From Anaerolineae bacterium (GTDB lineage Bacteria > Chloroflexota > Anaerolineae > J036 > Brachytrichaceae): 43,405 nucleotides of DNA. The translations under genes and the position numbers were made by a program. Below the pieces are notes generated by a model. It did not search any database. It saw nothing but the letters and a program-made list of their open reading frames with translations, and had not been told where the DNA came from. Location of the stretch: NCBI GenBank assembly GCA_018500105.2, contig JAHBAL020000315.1, forward strand, positions 1-43,405, in the 5' to 3' direction. Shown here piece by piece: positions 29,221 to 37,730 of this stretch; within the stretch, counting starts at the first letter, position 1; every line of letters begins with the position of its first letter.

Positions 29221-29257
29221 AAAATCCTTAAAAAGGTAATTTCTTTTTAAGGATTTT
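29221..29257 (-). terminator. A/T-rich hairpin with T-run between nuoA and nuoH
   Basis: Perfect 15-base arms (29221-29235 and 29243-29257) around a 7-base loop, followed on the - strand by further T bases. The stem is A/T-rich, so it is a weak intrinsic terminator. It may lower expression of downstream nuo genes relative to nuoA, or just be an RNA processing site. Confidence 0.45.
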
Positions 29258-29263
29258 AAAGAT

Positions 29264-29695
29264 CTATTCCCAGTTAAGTGCCCCTTTTTTAATGGCGTAG
29301 CCCAGAGCGGCAAGCAGGGTTAGCGCAAACAATGACACAACAATCACGCCCCATAAATTGACACTGTTGTAGGCGACGGCGAAGGGAAACAATAGCACCC
29401 CACCCACGTCAAACAGCACAAAAATAAGGGCAAAGAGGTAGTATTGCGCACGGAATTGCACCCATGTATCACCCACCGTTTCCATGCCGCACTCGTAAGT
29501 TTCGCGCTTGGCTTTGTTGGGGGTTTGTGGGGCAATGAGGTAGTTGAGGATAGGCACAACACCAATCAATGCGCACGCGACGATTAAGGTAACACCGATA
29601 AATGCATAATCTGTTCTCATAGCTTTGAGCGGCAAAATTATAAACGCTAATCCGTCCTTAGCCTTACGCCGTATGTCATCGGGGGCGTATGACAT
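29264..29695 (-). CDS. nuoA: NADH-quinone oxidoreductase subunit A
   Basis: This protein has three membrane helices and the conserved ETYECGMETVGDTW loop near the quinone channel. The third block reads FVLFDVGGVLLFPFA where most NuoA proteins have FDVE, so the Glu next to the conserved Asp is Gly. The first ATG gives 143 residues; an ATG at 29620 gives 118, closer to the family norm, and could be the true start. It follows the threonine-synthase-like gene after 24 bases. Confidence 0.93.
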   Translation of the reverse strand: MSYAPDDIRRKAKDGLAFIILPLKAMRTDYAFIGVTLIVACALIGVVPILNYLIAPQTPNKAKRETYECGMETVGDTWVQFRAQYYLFALIFVLFDVGGVLLFPFAVAYNSVNLWGVIVVSLFALTLLAALGYAIKKGALNWE

Positions 29696-29719
29696 GTGTC
29701 AGGAACGTCTCAGCAATGA

Positions 29720-30970
29720 TTAAGGGACAACTTGATCGAGCGTTCGCATGACGGTTGGCTTGGCAGCCACGCGCAACACCGAGCGCAAATCCTTGAAACC
29801 ACTGGCGGTCATTTGCAACACCACCTCGTCATTAGCGGCAATTGCACCCAACTGACGCGCCTTGAGCAGGCCAACATAAGCAGCGGCACATGACGGCTCA
29901 CAGAAAACCGACGTTTGCTGCGCCATAATCGCCACCGCCTCTAGCATCTCTTCATCAGTGGCCTCGACAAAAATGCCACCAGTATTGCGCACCGCCCGCA
30001 ATGCAGCCACGCCGTCCTCCGGCACATCTACGCTAATGCCGCTGGCAATGGTCTGGGCGGGAATTTCCTCGCAATGCTCACCGCCCGATTGCCACGCCCG
30101 ATACAGCGAAGGCGCAAGACTGGCGGTCACAGCGATAAATTTGGGCATTTTCTCGATCCAGCCCAAGACATGTAAGTCATAAAATCCCTTGTGAATGCCG
30201 CTGATAATATTGCCATCGCCCACCGGCACAACAACGACATCGGGGGCGCGAAATGGCGTGGCGCTACCGACGCCCAATTGTTCGGCAATTTCAAGCCCAG
30301 CCGTCTTTTTGCCTTCACGGGTATAAGGATTGCGCCCCGTATTGCGGTTATACCAGCCAAATTTTTGCGCGGCCTGCTGCGCCAAATGCACCGCTTGGGT
30401 ATAGCTGCCTTGCACCGCATACACTTTGGCCCCATGAATGAGGGTTTGGGCGAGCTTGCCTTCGGGTGTGCCTTCGGGGCAAAAAATAACCGACTTCACG
30501 TCTGTGCCACTGCACATGGTCGAAAGCGCCGAAGCGGCATTGCCAGTGCTCGCACAACAAATGGTTTCGATGCCGTTATTCAACGCATACGCAACCACCA
30601 TTGCGCTGGCGCGATCTTTAAATGAGGCACTGGGCAAGCGCGTGTCATCTTTCAGCCAAATTTTGCGCGTGTTAGTACTGGCCTCTAGCCGCGCCGCCCG
30701 ATACAATGGAGACCAACCGACCGTTGACAGGGGGGTCGGGGCCTGTAAAATAGACTCAGGCGGCACTTGTGGCAATAAGGGGGCATAGTGCCAAATAGAG
30801 CGGTCGGCAGTTGACGCGATTTGGCGCGGGTCAACCTCGCGTTTGATCGCAGCATAATCATATGTGGCATCTAAATTGCTGCCACATATTGGGCAGGTGT
30901 ATTCGATCTCGTTGACCGAAAATTCACGATTGCAACCTAGGCAACGAAACCCAATGTGATAATTTCTCAT
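29720..30970 (-). CDS. Threonine synthase-like PLP enzyme with N-terminal zinc ribbon
   Basis: This 416-residue protein belongs to the PLP-dependent beta-family near threonine synthase, which turns phosphohomoserine into threonine. The PLP lysine is in SASFKDRASA (Lys118), and the phosphate-binding region CCASTGNAASAL is present. Two Cys pairs, CLGC (10, 13) and CPIC (26, 29), form a likely zinc ribbon before the catalytic domain, as in archaeal-type enzymes. The ATG at 30970 is preferred; an upstream in-frame TTG at 31057 adds an unlike stretch. It heads the co-oriented nuo block, which is metabolically odd and may be simple proximity. Diaminopropionate lyase-type activity is a less likely option. 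Confidence 0.85.
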   Translation of the reverse strand: MRNYHIGFRCLGCNREFSVNEIEYTCPICGSNLDATYDYAAIKREVDPRQIASTADRSIWHYAPLLPQVPPESILQAPTPLSTVGWSPLYRAARLEASTNTRKIWLKDDTRLPSASFKDRASAMVVAYALNNGIETICCASTGNAASALSTMCSGTDVKSVIFCPEGTPEGKLAQTLIHGAKVYAVQGSYTQAVHLAQQAAQKFGWYNRNTGRNPYTREGKKTAGLEIAEQLGVGSATPFRAPDVVVVPVGDGNIISGIHKGFYDLHVLGWIEKMPKFIAVTASLAPSLYRAWQSGGEHCEEIPAQTIASGISVDVPEDGVAALRAVRNTGGIFVEATDEEMLEAVAIMAQQTSVFCEPSCAAAYVGLLKARQLGAIAANDEVVLQMTASGFKDLRSVLRVAAKPTVMRTLDQVVP

Positions 30971-30987
30971 GGTTAATCTTGGAGGGT

Positions 30988-31015
30988 ATTTTACGTGCTT
31001 CTTACAAAATTCCAA
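30988..31015 (-). promoter_or_regulatory. Promoter candidate for the threonine-synthase-like gene and nuo block
   Basis: On the - strand TTGGAA (31015-31010) and TAAAAT (30993-30988) are 16 bases apart. Transcription would start about 11 bases before the ATG at 30970, again with almost no leader. The rest of the 30971-31226 divergent region shows nothing else I can assign. Confidence 0.48.
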
Positions 31016-31226
31016 GCTAAGATTAGCTTCAAATGTTAATATTTTGCTATAGCACAAGCGAAAGCAAGCCGCAATCCAGCAATTCGTGTCTTCTTAGCCA
31101 TCTCGCCAGCTAAAATCGGCAGCTATGTCATACATCCTATCGGTTTGCGAGCAAATTTGAAGATGGGGTCAACCCAATGCACCAGCGCGATGATGCGCGA
31201 TGCGACTGAAAAGAAGGTTTGTAATC

Positions 31227-33221
31227 ATGAATAAGTCGGGAATTTACCGATTGGGGATCGCAACCATATTACTTTGGTTGGCGGTGTTCCCCCAACCCAA
31301 ACACCCTGCCCGAGCAGATGTCAATTTGCCGAATGGGTTTGTGGTCGAGCAATTGGCGGGCGGGTTATCCAGCGTCACAGCCATGTCTATTGCCAACGAT
31401 GGACGCATCTTTATTGCCTACCAGGCCGGGCAAATCGTGATGGTTTACCCGGGCGAAGGCCAAGTTCATATCGGCTCGGTCAAAGCCTCGCCAAACTGGG
31501 AGCGCGGGTTAGATGGCCTTATTCTCGACCCTAACTTTATGAACAATGGCTATCTTTATGCGTCATATACCACCACATCGCCATTTTTGCACCAGCGCAT
31601 TACCCGCCTTACCGTCATTGGCAATTTCATTTTACCCGGCAGCGAAGTCGTTTTATATGAGATGGACGAAACCAAACAAAACTATCACTTGGGCGGCGGC
31701 ATGGCCTTCGGCAAAGATGGCAAGCTGTATATCGGCTCTGGTGATGCCAACGGCGAAGACCCGCAATCGCTCAAAAACACCTCCGGCAAAATTTTGCGCA
31801 TCAACACTGACGGCAGCATCCCCGACGACAACCCGTTTTACAACCGCACCAGCGATAAATATCGGGCGATTTACGCCTATGGCTTCCGCAACCCATTCAC
31901 CATCGCCGCCCAGCCCGGCACAAACCGCATTTATGTCAATGATGTGGGGCAAAACGACTGGGAAGAAATAAACGAGCTTGTCGCAGGCGGAAATTATGGC
32001 TGGCCGCGTGAAGAGGGGCTGACCAATGACCCACAATACATCAACGCCATTCACAACTACACCCACGGAACCACCAACTCGACCGGCTGTGCCGTCATTG
32101 GCGGCACGTTTTACAACCCAATCCGGCAAAATTTCCCATCGGTTTACCTCGGCAAATATTTCTTTGCCGATTTTTGCCAAGGCTGGATTCGGATGCTCGA
32201 CCCTAAAACAGCGTCAGCATCGTCGCCATATAACGCTGAAACGTTTGCCACTGGCTTTTTTGGCATGGCAATTACCCATCTGCTCACCGGCCCAGATGGG
32301 GCGCTGTATATGATTACACGCGGCGGCACGCGGGCCGAAGAAGGCTTTACTAGCCTCGACAATGGCATGTTATTTCGCATTCGCTATGCCAACTACAACG
32401 GCCCCAGCATTGTCTCGCAACCCAGCAACAAAAATATCTCTGGCGGCACAACCGCCACCTTCCAAGTAGATGTGTCGGGCAATCCGCCCTTCACATACCA
32501 ATGGCAACGCAATGGCGTAGATATTGAAGGCGCAACCCATCAAAGCTACACCACGCCGTTTGTCAATATCGAAGAAAATGGCGCTCGCTATCGGGTCGTC
32601 GTCAGCAACGATTTCGCCAGCATCAACAGCACAGAAGCGGTGCTCACCGTCATTGCCAATAAACCGCCCGAATCGTATATCAATCTGCCGCTGCCTAATC
32701 AATATGTCAGCCCCGGCGATGTCATTCAGTTTAGCGGCTATGGCACAGACCCAGAGTCAGGGTATCTCAATGCTGACAATCTGATTTGGTCGGTGCGCAT
32801 GATTCACGGTGACCACACTCACCCAGTAATGTTGCCTGTGCGCGGGGTGGCGGAAGGCACATTTACCGTCCCGACCGATTCGCATATGCCCGAAGATATC
32901 TTCTATCGGGTTTATCTGACCAGCAGCGATGGCGCGTTTACCAACGTCGCCACCCGCGACCTTTACCCGCTGCTCGCCACGCCAACCCCTGCACCCGCCC
33001 AAACGGGGCCAGATGCCACTGCTACGCCTACGCCAACCCCCGACCCGAATGCCACACCCGAAGGCGAAATGACCCCGCCGCCAGATGGCACATTCACCCC
33101 AACCCCAACGCCGACCATCACACCAACCCCAAGCAAAACACCGACCCCAACACCGACCTTGCCAACGATCCAATCCTCAGAAATTCACCTACCATTTATC
33201 ATCAGATCGAACAACAAATAA
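31227..33221 (+). CDS. Secreted PQQ-type glucose/sorbosone dehydrogenase-like protein
   Basis: The protein has 664 residues from ATG 31227 (an upstream ATG at 31200 is less likely). It begins with a signal peptide (about residues 1-31), followed by a six-bladed propeller of the glucose/sorbosone dehydrogenase family, with YHLGGGMAFGKDGKLYIGSGD, AYGFRNPFTI and NDVGQNDWEEIN as hallmarks. Then come an Ig-like domain (PPFTYQWQRNGVDIEGAT), a second beta domain, a Thr-Pro-rich linker of about 50 residues and a short tail EIHLPFIIRSNNK. The propeller may oxidise sugars or bind an unknown ligand outside the cell. The linker and tail suggest surface attachment or export sorting, as is common in Chloroflexota. 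The exact substrate is not visible. Confidence 0.88.
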   Translation: MNKSGIYRLGIATILLWLAVFPQPKHPARADVNLPNGFVVEQLAGGLSSVTAMSIANDGRIFIAYQAGQIVMVYPGEGQVHIGSVKASPNWERGLDGLILDPNFMNNGYLYASYTTTSPFLHQRITRLTVIGNFILPGSEVVLYEMDETKQNYHLGGGMAFGKDGKLYIGSGDANGEDPQSLKNTSGKILRINTDGSIPDDNPFYNRTSDKYRAIYAYGFRNPFTIAAQPGTNRIYVNDVGQNDWEEINELVAGGNYGWPREEGLTNDPQYINAIHNYTHGTTNSTGCAVIGGTFYNPIRQNFPSVYLGKYFFADFCQGWIRMLDPKTASASSPYNAETFATGFFGMAITHLLTGPDGALYMITRGGTRAEEGFTSLDNGMLFRIRYANYNGPSIVSQPSNKNISGGTTATFQVDVSGNPPFTYQWQRNGVDIEGATHQSYTTPFVNIEENGARYRVVVSNDFASINSTEAVLTVIANKPPESYINLPLPNQYVSPGDVIQFSGYGTDPESGYLNADNLIWSVRMIHGDHTHPVMLPVRGVAEGTFTVPTDSHMPEDIFYRVYLTSSDGAFTNVATRDLYPLLATPTPAPAQTGPDATATPTPTPDPNATPEGEMTPPPDGTFTPTPTPTITPTPSKTPTPTPTLPTIQSSEIHLPFIIRSNNK

Positions 33222-33252
33222 ATAAACGGCCTATACTAACAACAGGCCACGC

Positions 33253-33310
33253 GCCGATTTACCGTCGCCCATTGCCAAATAGACTTGGCAGCGGGCAACG
33301 GGAAATCGGC
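33253..33310. repeat. Palindromic element related to copies A-C
   Basis: Two 26-base arms (33253-33278 and 33285-33310) start and end with GCCGATTT and AAATCGGC and pair with a few mismatches. The middle differs from copies A-C, but the arm length, ends and position just ahead of a gene (ATG 42 bases later) are alike. Confidence 0.75.
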
Positions 33311-33352
33311 AACTTGTGTTTTCAAGCGAAAGTGATCTGGGCAAATAAACCA

Positions 33353-34600
33353 ATGAACACCCTAAGCAACAACAAACTAAATGATGGATTTCGTGCCTTT
33401 CGCGTGCGAAACTATCGCCTGTATTGGATCGGACAACTGATCTCATTTTGCGGCACATGGATGCAAACGACGGCGCAAGCGTGGGTGGTGTATGACCTCA
33501 CCCAATCGCCCTTTGCCCTCGGCTTGGTCAGCACACTGCAATTTTTGCCCATCATGTTGCTCACGTTGTTTGGCGGCGTTATCGCCGACCGCGTGCCCAA
33601 GCGCAAGGTCGTGCTCATCACCCAAACGCTGGCGCTCATCCAAGCCGGCATTTTCGGCCTGTTGGTCTCGACGGGTCAGGCGCAAATTGGACATGTGTAT
33701 GTCTTGGCAGCGATTCAGGGCATCATCAACGCCATAGACAACCCCGTGCGCCAGTCATTCGCCAATGAATTGGTGAGCAATGCCGACCGGCCCAGCGCCA
33801 TCGCGCTCAATTCGGTGCTGTTTAATACGGCGCGGGTGCTCGGCCCAGCTTTGGCGGGCATTCTCATCGCTTCAATTGGCACGGCTGCCGCGCTCTATCT
33901 TAATGCCGCCAGTTTCCTCGCCGTCATCACAGCCGTGCTGCTGATGAACCCCGCCGAATTTGTGGCAAAGCCCAGCGCCCGCAAAGCCGCCGCACCGCTG
34001 CGCGAATTGGCCGAAGGGCTAAAATATGCGTGGAACACGCCCGCCATCCTGACCCCGCTCATCATTGTGGCCGCCGTCGGCACATTTGGTTACAATTTCA
34101 GCGTGGTGCTACCGTTGGTCGGCGGCTTTGTGCTCAAAACCGACGCCGCTGGTTTTGGTGCATTGTCGTCGGCCTTTGGCGTCGGCTCGCTGGTGGGCGC
34201 ATTGGTCAACACGCTCAACAGCAAAGAATCTACTGCGCGGTTGATGTGGGGATCAATTGGTTTCAGCGTCTTGCTCGCAGCCTTGCCCTTCAGCACCAAC
34301 TTGCAATTGTCAATGCTGCTCTTGGTCTTGCAAGGCTTGTGCGGGGTGACATTCACCACCGCCGCCAGCACCGTCATTCAAACCACCGTGCCCGACCAAC
34401 TGCGTGGACGCATCACCAGCCTCAATTTTCTGCTGTTTGCGGGCAGCACCCCCATCGGTGCACTCGTCATTGGCACGCTGTCCGACATGCTCAACGTGCC
34501 AGACGCACTGCTCATTTGCGCCATTTTGTGCCTGATCGGCATCGGCATCAGCGCAATGTATCATCGGCGGGCGCAAGCAACCGGCCAGCCGTCAGGATGA
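33353..34600 (+). CDS. MFS exporter (EntS/MFS_3 type)
   Basis: This 415-residue membrane protein has about twelve helices. FRVRNYRLYWIGQLISFCGTW at the N-terminus and GGVIADRVPKRKV, the MFS loop 2-3 motif, place it in the MFS_3 group of drug or siderophore exporters. The ATG at 33353 is chosen; the upstream frame runs into a palindromic element. The last four codons (QPSG) and the stop lie inside a GCCGTCAGGATGACGG repeat, so the insertion of that repeat has probably replaced the original C-terminus. The substrate cannot be told. Confidence 0.9.
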   Translation: MNTLSNNKLNDGFRAFRVRNYRLYWIGQLISFCGTWMQTTAQAWVVYDLTQSPFALGLVSTLQFLPIMLLTLFGGVIADRVPKRKVVLITQTLALIQAGIFGLLVSTGQAQIGHVYVLAAIQGIINAIDNPVRQSFANELVSNADRPSAIALNSVLFNTARVLGPALAGILIASIGTAAALYLNAASFLAVITAVLLMNPAEFVAKPSARKAAAPLRELAEGLKYAWNTPAILTPLIIVAAVGTFGYNFSVVLPLVGGFVLKTDAAGFGALSSAFGVGSLVGALVNTLNSKESTARLMWGSIGFSVLLAALPFSTNLQLSMLLLVLQGLCGVTFTTAASTVIQTTVPDQLRGRITSLNFLLFAGSTPIGALVIGTLSDMLNVPDALLICAILCLIGIGISAMYHRRAQATGQPSG

Positions 34601-34664
34601 CGGCGCTCCGGCGAAAACGCCGTCATCTTGACATCTGGTGAGGCCGTCAGGATGACGGCGCTAC
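34588..34664. repeat. Cluster of GCCGTCAGGATGACGG repeats
   Basis: Full or near-full copies lie at 34588-34607 and 34643-34664 (+ orientation), with an inverted partial copy at 34619-34632. They share the core of the inverted repeat at 3229-3279. The first copy supplies the MFS stop codon. Confidence 0.85.
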
Positions 34665-34669
34665 TAACT

Positions 34670-35488
34670 TTACGCGCTGCAAAAATACGGCAAAACCACT
34701 TGCGGGGCGGCATACCATGCCGCCCAAAATTCGGCATGACTGCGAAAAACCTGCTTGCGCACGCGCCGCGCCATCACTGGGCAGTCGAAACGCGAGCCGG
34801 CAAATGGGAACGGCGTCATTTGAAATTCCCATTCGCCGCGCCGCCGCAAATTCACCGTCATGGGATTGCCCTCGGCATCCGGTACATACACCATCTCACG
34901 ATCAGCCAAACCGCAGGCGCTAAATTGGGTCGAAACAATATCAATTAGCTCGAATATCTTGAAATCATTCATCAAGCGTTCGTCGGTCAACGTCACCCCT
35001 AGGCGTTACTCGGCCTCGCGGCGCAATTGAACCTGCAAGGTCGTTTGCTCGGCAATAAATGCCTCAAGCGCAGGCGTGCTGACATGCGGAATATGCCAGC
35101 GATTGGGCGCGGGATCAATATGCAGCCGGTCACGATGAATGCCCACCACGTGCATCGAAATAAGCAACGCACAATACGGATGCACCTGCTGCGCCTCTTT
35201 CACCCCAATGCGATGTAATTTAAGATGCTCGTCTGGTGACACCGTCCAAAAACTGACCGGCTTCCCAACCTCGCCATCCATGTGAATAAGCGGGTGATCT
35301 TCATCGCTGGCCGAGCCGGTATCGTGCATGGCGACCGCCACTGTAAGCAGACGTTTGTCGGTGGGTTGCCAGTAGCGCGGCGACACCATATGCGACGCAA
35401 TATAGCCGCTATGATCGTCATGATCGCTTTGCTTCACCAACATCCAATCGTCGGGATAATCGGGGTGGGCATTTGGACAAATAATCAT
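34670..35488 (-). pseudogene. DUF3891-like protein interrupted by one in-frame TAA
   Basis: The two pieces read in the same frame and are split only by the TAA at 35008-35006. The upstream piece, from ATG 35488, has MIICPNAHPDYPDDW, QSDHDDHSGYIA, a VAVAMHDTG motif and LLISMHVVGIHRDRL, ending FIAEQTTLQVQLRREAE. The downstream piece continues with NDFKIFELIDIVSTQFSACG and ends in the usual DUF3891 C-terminus with MTPFPFAG. Joined they give about 272 residues, the normal family length. One base change (for example from CAA) would restore it. The family is uncharacterised, with conserved His/Asp suggesting metal binding. It may be a pseudogene, a strain variant or a sequence error. Confidence 0.8.
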
Positions 35489-35536
35489 AATTAAAAGTGC
35501 ATTCAGCAAATAGGCGTACACTTGCCCCCAGTCAAA

Positions 35537-36037
35537 ATGTTTACACCTAAAGATTTCGCCGCATTTTATACCCGCAACACGGGCATGATGCAAAAATTCG
35601 CCGCCGATCTTAGCCACGAAGAGAGCTTGCTCACCCCCAACGGCATTGAAGGCAATTGTTTAAATTGGATTATCGGGCACTTGGTCAACACCCGCAATAG
35701 TGTGCTGCGTTTTTGTGGTGCACCCGAACGCCAATGGGTGCAATATAAGACGATGGAAGAATTGCGGGCACTGTATGGCAACGGCTCGGCCCCGATTGGC
35801 CCCGGCAGCACCAGCGCCCTGCAATTGTCGCAATTGCTCGAAGGGCTGGCCGCCAACCAAGCCGCCCTCGAAGACGTGCTCACCCATTTGCCCGCCGAGA
35901 AAGCCAATGCCGAGATCGAGGCGCTGGGCCGCAAAATGCCACTCGATCACCTGCTGCTCTATTTGTTCGGCCACGAACAATATCACATTGGGCAACTCGA
36001 ATATGTTCGCCCGCTCAGCGGCAAAAAGAACCCCTAA
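35537..36037 (+). CDS. DinB/DUF664-like four-helix protein
   Basis: This 166-residue protein has the layout of the DinB/YfiT-like helical bundle, whose members often bind a metal and act as thiol transferases or stress proteins. Likely ligands are His in IIGHLVNTRN and the two His of FGHEQYHIGQLEYVR. The ATG at 35537 is preferred to a TTG at 35522. It ends five bases before the aminotransferase gene and so probably shares its transcript. The specific role is unknown. Confidence 0.85.
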   Translation: MFTPKDFAAFYTRNTGMMQKFAADLSHEESLLTPNGIEGNCLNWIIGHLVNTRNSVLRFCGAPERQWVQYKTMEELRALYGNGSAPIGPGSTSALQLSQLLEGLAANQAALEDVLTHLPAEKANAEIEALGRKMPLDHLLLYLFGHEQYHIGQLEYVRPLSGKKNP

Positions 36038-36042
36038 AAATC

Positions 36043-37119
36043 ATGAACTTTAGACTTCCGGGGCCAACCGCCCTACACCCACACGTGCTGGCCGCCATGC
36101 AACATCAGATGATTGACCATCGCGGGGCCGAATCGGTGGGCATGGTGCGCCGCTTGGTGGCGCTGTATCAACGCATTTTGGGCACAAGCCAAGATGTGTA
36201 TATGGTGACCTCATCGGGTTGGGGCAGCGTTGAATCATTGCTGATCAACACCATCGCCACTGGCGATCTGGTGCTAAACGTCTCAGCGGGCTTTTTCGGC
36301 GAACGATTCGGCGCAATGGCTCAAACCTACGGCGCAAACGTCGAATCGCTGCAATTCCCAGATGGGCACATCATCGAGGCACACGCGGTGGCCGAAAAAT
36401 TGCGCGGGATGAAAAACGTGAAAGCCGTGTTGCTCACCCAAAACGAATCGTATACCGGCGTGTTGCACCCGCTCGGCGAAATCACCCGCGCCATCCGCGA
36501 AAACTCGGACGCGCTGATTTTGGTGGATGCCGTCAGCGCCTCTGGCGCAGTCGAGACGCGCATGGACGAATGGGGCATTGACGGCATCGCCACTGCCTCG
36601 CAAAAAGCGCTGATGGGGCCGCCGGGTATGGGTATTTTTGCCGTCAGCCCACGCGCATGGCAAGCCTATGCCCGCGCCACGACGCCGCGTGTCTATTTCG
36701 ATTGGGCGGCATTCCGCGAGCACCTAAAGCTAGGCACAGTGCCCTCGACGACAGCGCTGCCGGTGCTGTTTGCGCTCAACGCGGCGGCAGATTTGATCGA
36801 ACAAGAAGGCTTGGCAAAGGTGTATGCACGGCATCAACGCATTGCGGCCTTTACCCGCGCCCGCGCCGAAGCGCTGGGCTTGCAAGTGCTGTCGCAGGCC
36901 AATGCCCATTCACCCACCCTCACAGCGGTGCTGATGCCCGAAGGCGTGAATGGCGACAAAGTGCGGGCCAGCATGTTCGACATGGGGGTAGCGGTCGGTG
37001 GCTCGTGGGGCCGCTTGCAAGGCAAAATTCTCCGCGTCGGCCACATGGGGGCCGTCACCGAGGCTGACATTGACGACGCAATGGAAGTGCTCGGCGAAGC
37101 GATTGCAAAAAATCGCTAA
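36043..37119 (+). CDS. Class V aminotransferase (alanine/serine-glyoxylate type)
   Basis: This 358-residue PLP enzyme moves an amino group between an amino acid and a keto acid. The N-terminal LPGPTALHPHVLAAM and IDHRG region is typical of the alanine-glyoxylate and phosphoserine-related branch. The PLP lysine is Lys188 in TASQKALMGPPGMG, and Asp162 in LILVDAVSASG holds the pyridine ring. Length is normal. It follows the DinB-like gene closely. Substrate choice within the branch cannot be settled. Confidence 0.92.
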   Translation: MNFRLPGPTALHPHVLAAMQHQMIDHRGAESVGMVRRLVALYQRILGTSQDVYMVTSSGWGSVESLLINTIATGDLVLNVSAGFFGERFGAMAQTYGANVESLQFPDGHIIEAHAVAEKLRGMKNVKAVLLTQNESYTGVLHPLGEITRAIRENSDALILVDAVSASGAVETRMDEWGIDGIATASQKALMGPPGMGIFAVSPRAWQAYARATTPRVYFDWAAFREHLKLGTVPSTTALPVLFALNAAADLIEQEGLAKVYARHQRIAAFTRARAEALGLQVLSQANAHSPTLTAVLMPEGVNGDKVRASMFDMGVAVGGSWGRLQGKILRVGHMGAVTEADIDDAMEVLGEAIAKNR

Positions 37120-37130
37120 CCAAGCGTTGT

Positions 37131-37191
37131 GAATGATGAGTTATGAATGATGACTTTGCGAATATCATTCATCATTCATAACTCATCATTC
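37131..37191. repeat. 23-bp perfect inverted repeat with ATTCATC units
   Basis: Arms 37131-37153 and 37169-37191 (GAATGATGAGTTATG and complement) enclose a 15-base loop. A further ATTCAT-type half copy runs to 37205 and abuts the YbaK-like coding frame, where it may have displaced the start codon. Confidence 0.9.
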
Positions 37192-37208
37192 ATAATTCAT
37201 CATTCGCT

Positions 37209-37730
37209 ATTACACTCCAAACCTACTTAACCCAACACGCCATTGACGCACGCCTCATCGGCGATATTGGCGAAACACCCACTGTGCCAGCCGCAGCGGC
37301 GGCACTGGGCGTGCCAAGTGATCGCATTGTCAAAACGCTGCTGTTCGAGGTAACACCATCACAGACAATCGCACACGTCGTTGTCATCAGCTACGGCGAA
37401 AAGCGGGTGGACAAGAAATTGCTGGGCGCGGCGCTGGGTGTGAGTAAAAAACACATCGCCTTTGCCAAACCCGAAACCGTGCTCGAATTGGTGGGTTATC
37501 CCGCTGGAGGCGTGCCGCCGTTTGGGCATCGCACGGCGTTGCCGGTGCTGCTCGATGCTGGCATTGTGGAGCAAGTGGTAGCCGGGCGCGACCCGCACAC
37601 CGTGCAGGTCTATGCTGGCGGCGGCGACGATGCCACTATGATGGCAATCAGCGTGGGCGAATTGTTGCGGGTATTAACGATGGCGACAACACAACACGCC
37701 CAGCCGCTCAAAATCATACCGCTCAGTTAA
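37209..37730 (+). CDS. YbaK/EbsC-type aminoacyl-tRNA deacylase, start uncertain
   Basis: This protein of about 173 residues resembles the YbaK family, which removes wrong amino acids from tRNA. LGVPSDRIVKTLLFEV, KRVDKKLLGAALGVS and GYPAGGVPPFGHR are conserved. The frame continues upstream of the first GTG (37284) through a normal-looking N-terminus (LQTYLTQHAIDARLIGDIGE), and is open back to a TAA at 37179, but has no ATG, GTG or TTG there. An ATT at 37209 gives the expected length and is proposed as a rare start. Alternatively the gene is damaged by the neighbouring repeat, or begins at the GTG and lacks 25 residues. Confidence 0.7.
   Translation: MTLQTYLTQHAIDARLIGDIGETPTVPAAAAALGVPSDRIVKTLLFEVTPSQTIAHVVVISYGEKRVDKKLLGAALGVSKKHIAFAKPETVLELVGYPAGGVPPFGHRTALPVLLDAGIVEQVVAGRDPHTVQVYAGGGDDATMMAISVGELLRVLTMATTQHAQPLKIIPLS

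Noticed and set aside
34705-34725. Palindrome GGGCGGCAT/ATGCCGCCC
   Set aside because: It lies within the DUF3891-like coding region in a well-conserved Ala/Trp-rich stretch, so pairing may be chance; resemblance to 1643-1664 is only in base composition.
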